Assembly (NCBI RefSeq): GCF_004102745.1
Contig: NZ_RLII01000007.1
Span: forward strand, 62,001-126,000
Reading direction: 5' to 3'
From: Acetivibrio mesophilus
GTDB taxonomy: Bacteria > Bacillota > Clostridia > Acetivibrionales > Acetivibrionaceae
Length of the DNA: 64,000 nucleotides
The position numbers and the translations under genes were made by a program. Position 1 is the stretch's first letter; the number at the start of each line of letters is the position of its first letter. The notes below the pieces were generated by a model. The model was not told the DNA's origin. It worked only from the letters and a program-made list of their open reading frames with translations, and searched no databases. Of this stretch, positions 63,914-64,000 are shown in pieces.

Positions 63914-64000
63914 ATTTATATAAAGGGCAATACAGATTCACTCAAATCGGCAGTTCTGAAAGAAATCGAGGAGCTGTTTGATATACAGGGCTCAAGGGAT
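63914..64000 (+). CDS. hflX: HflX-like GTPase, 5' end, probable ATT start
   Basis: Cut by the window end after 29 codons: YIKGNTDSLKSAVLKEIEELFDIQ resembles the N-terminus of HflX GTPases (IxGNTxGLKxxxLxxLExL), which split stalled ribosomes. In this frame a TGA at 63905 is followed by no ATG, GTG or TTG. ATT at 63914 lies 7 nt after GAGGTG and would give the expected N-terminus, so a non-canonical start is proposed. The rest of the gene is outside the window. Confidence 0.6.
   Translation, partial: MYIKGNTDSLKSAVLKEIEELFDIQGSRD

Overview
The window reads as a chromosome segment of a low-GC, Gram-positive, spore-forming, cellulosome-producing clostridium close to Acetivibrio (Clostridium) thermocellus. 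Four secreted enzymes end in type I dockerins, among them a GH48 exoglucanase very like CelS. There is a SigI/RsgI pair whose anti-sigma factor carries a GH10 domain (SigI6/RsgI6 type), a long Firmicutes housekeeping backbone in Bacillus-like order, and sporulation genes (spmAB, an abrB/spoVT-type regulator, a YabE-like protein). No rRNA, tRNA, IS element, prophage or CRISPR array was recognised. The species name is an inference from protein resemblance.

Layout. 0.1-4.3 kb: dnaX, a YbaB/EbfC nucleoid protein, recR and an HD-domain dNTPase-like gene (+). 4.5-12.1 kb: three cellulosomal genes on the minus strand (GH39-CBM-CBM-dockerin, CBM42-GH43-dockerin, GH30-CBM42-GH43-dockerin), probably for arabinose- and galactose-decorated hemicellulose or pectin side chains. 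12.8-18.0 kb: an AlkD-like repair protein, an ADP-ribosylglycohydrolase, a DUF2089 protein, a DUF4097-type protein and an unknown membrane protein. 18.2-21.2 kb: sigI-rsgI(GH10). 21.2-24.2 kb: a TPP-riboswitch-controlled minus-strand operon for uptake of thiamine or its pyrimidine precursor. 24.4 kb: reverse rubrerythrin. 25.1-29.7 kb: a BceRSAB-type peptide-antibiotic sensing and detoxification module. 30.0-31.6 kb: an ECF sigma factor and its membrane anti-sigma factor. 31.9-34.4 kb: a secreted beta-propeller protein.

34.5-50.5 kb holds the second housekeeping block: Orn/Lys/Arg decarboxylase, tmk, yaaR, holB, yaaT (ricT), ferredoxin, trmN6, rsmI, abrB, spmA-spmB, a DUF2600 protein, metS, tatD, a Met-rich repeat protein, yabE-like and rsmA. 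With dnaX-yaaK-recR upstream this parallels the Bacillus subtilis dnaX-to-ksgA region, with insertions. 50.7-52.8 kb has two low-complexity proteins of unknown function. 53.7-55.9 kb is the celS-like GH48 gene behind a 900-base leader region. 56.1-64.0 kb contains zapA, a phosphoglycerate-mutase/phosphatase-like enzyme, a U32 peptidase, dUTPase, a two-copy copper-amine-oxidase-N-domain protein (-), an SOS-controlled dinB with a small partner gene, and the 5' end of an hflX-like gene that seems to start at ATT.

How it works together: RsgI's GH10 module would sense xylan outside the cell and release SigI to adjust cellulosome composition, including possibly nearby dockerin enzymes. Regulatory sites read directly include a TPP riboswitch, a LexA box at dinB, a Spo0A box inside the abrB promoter, palindromes in the rubrerythrin leader, a likely Bce operator, a SigI-like promoter and a three-copy inverted motif upstream of celS, and many intrinsic terminators. 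Where a start codon was moved from the longest reading frame, the reason is given.
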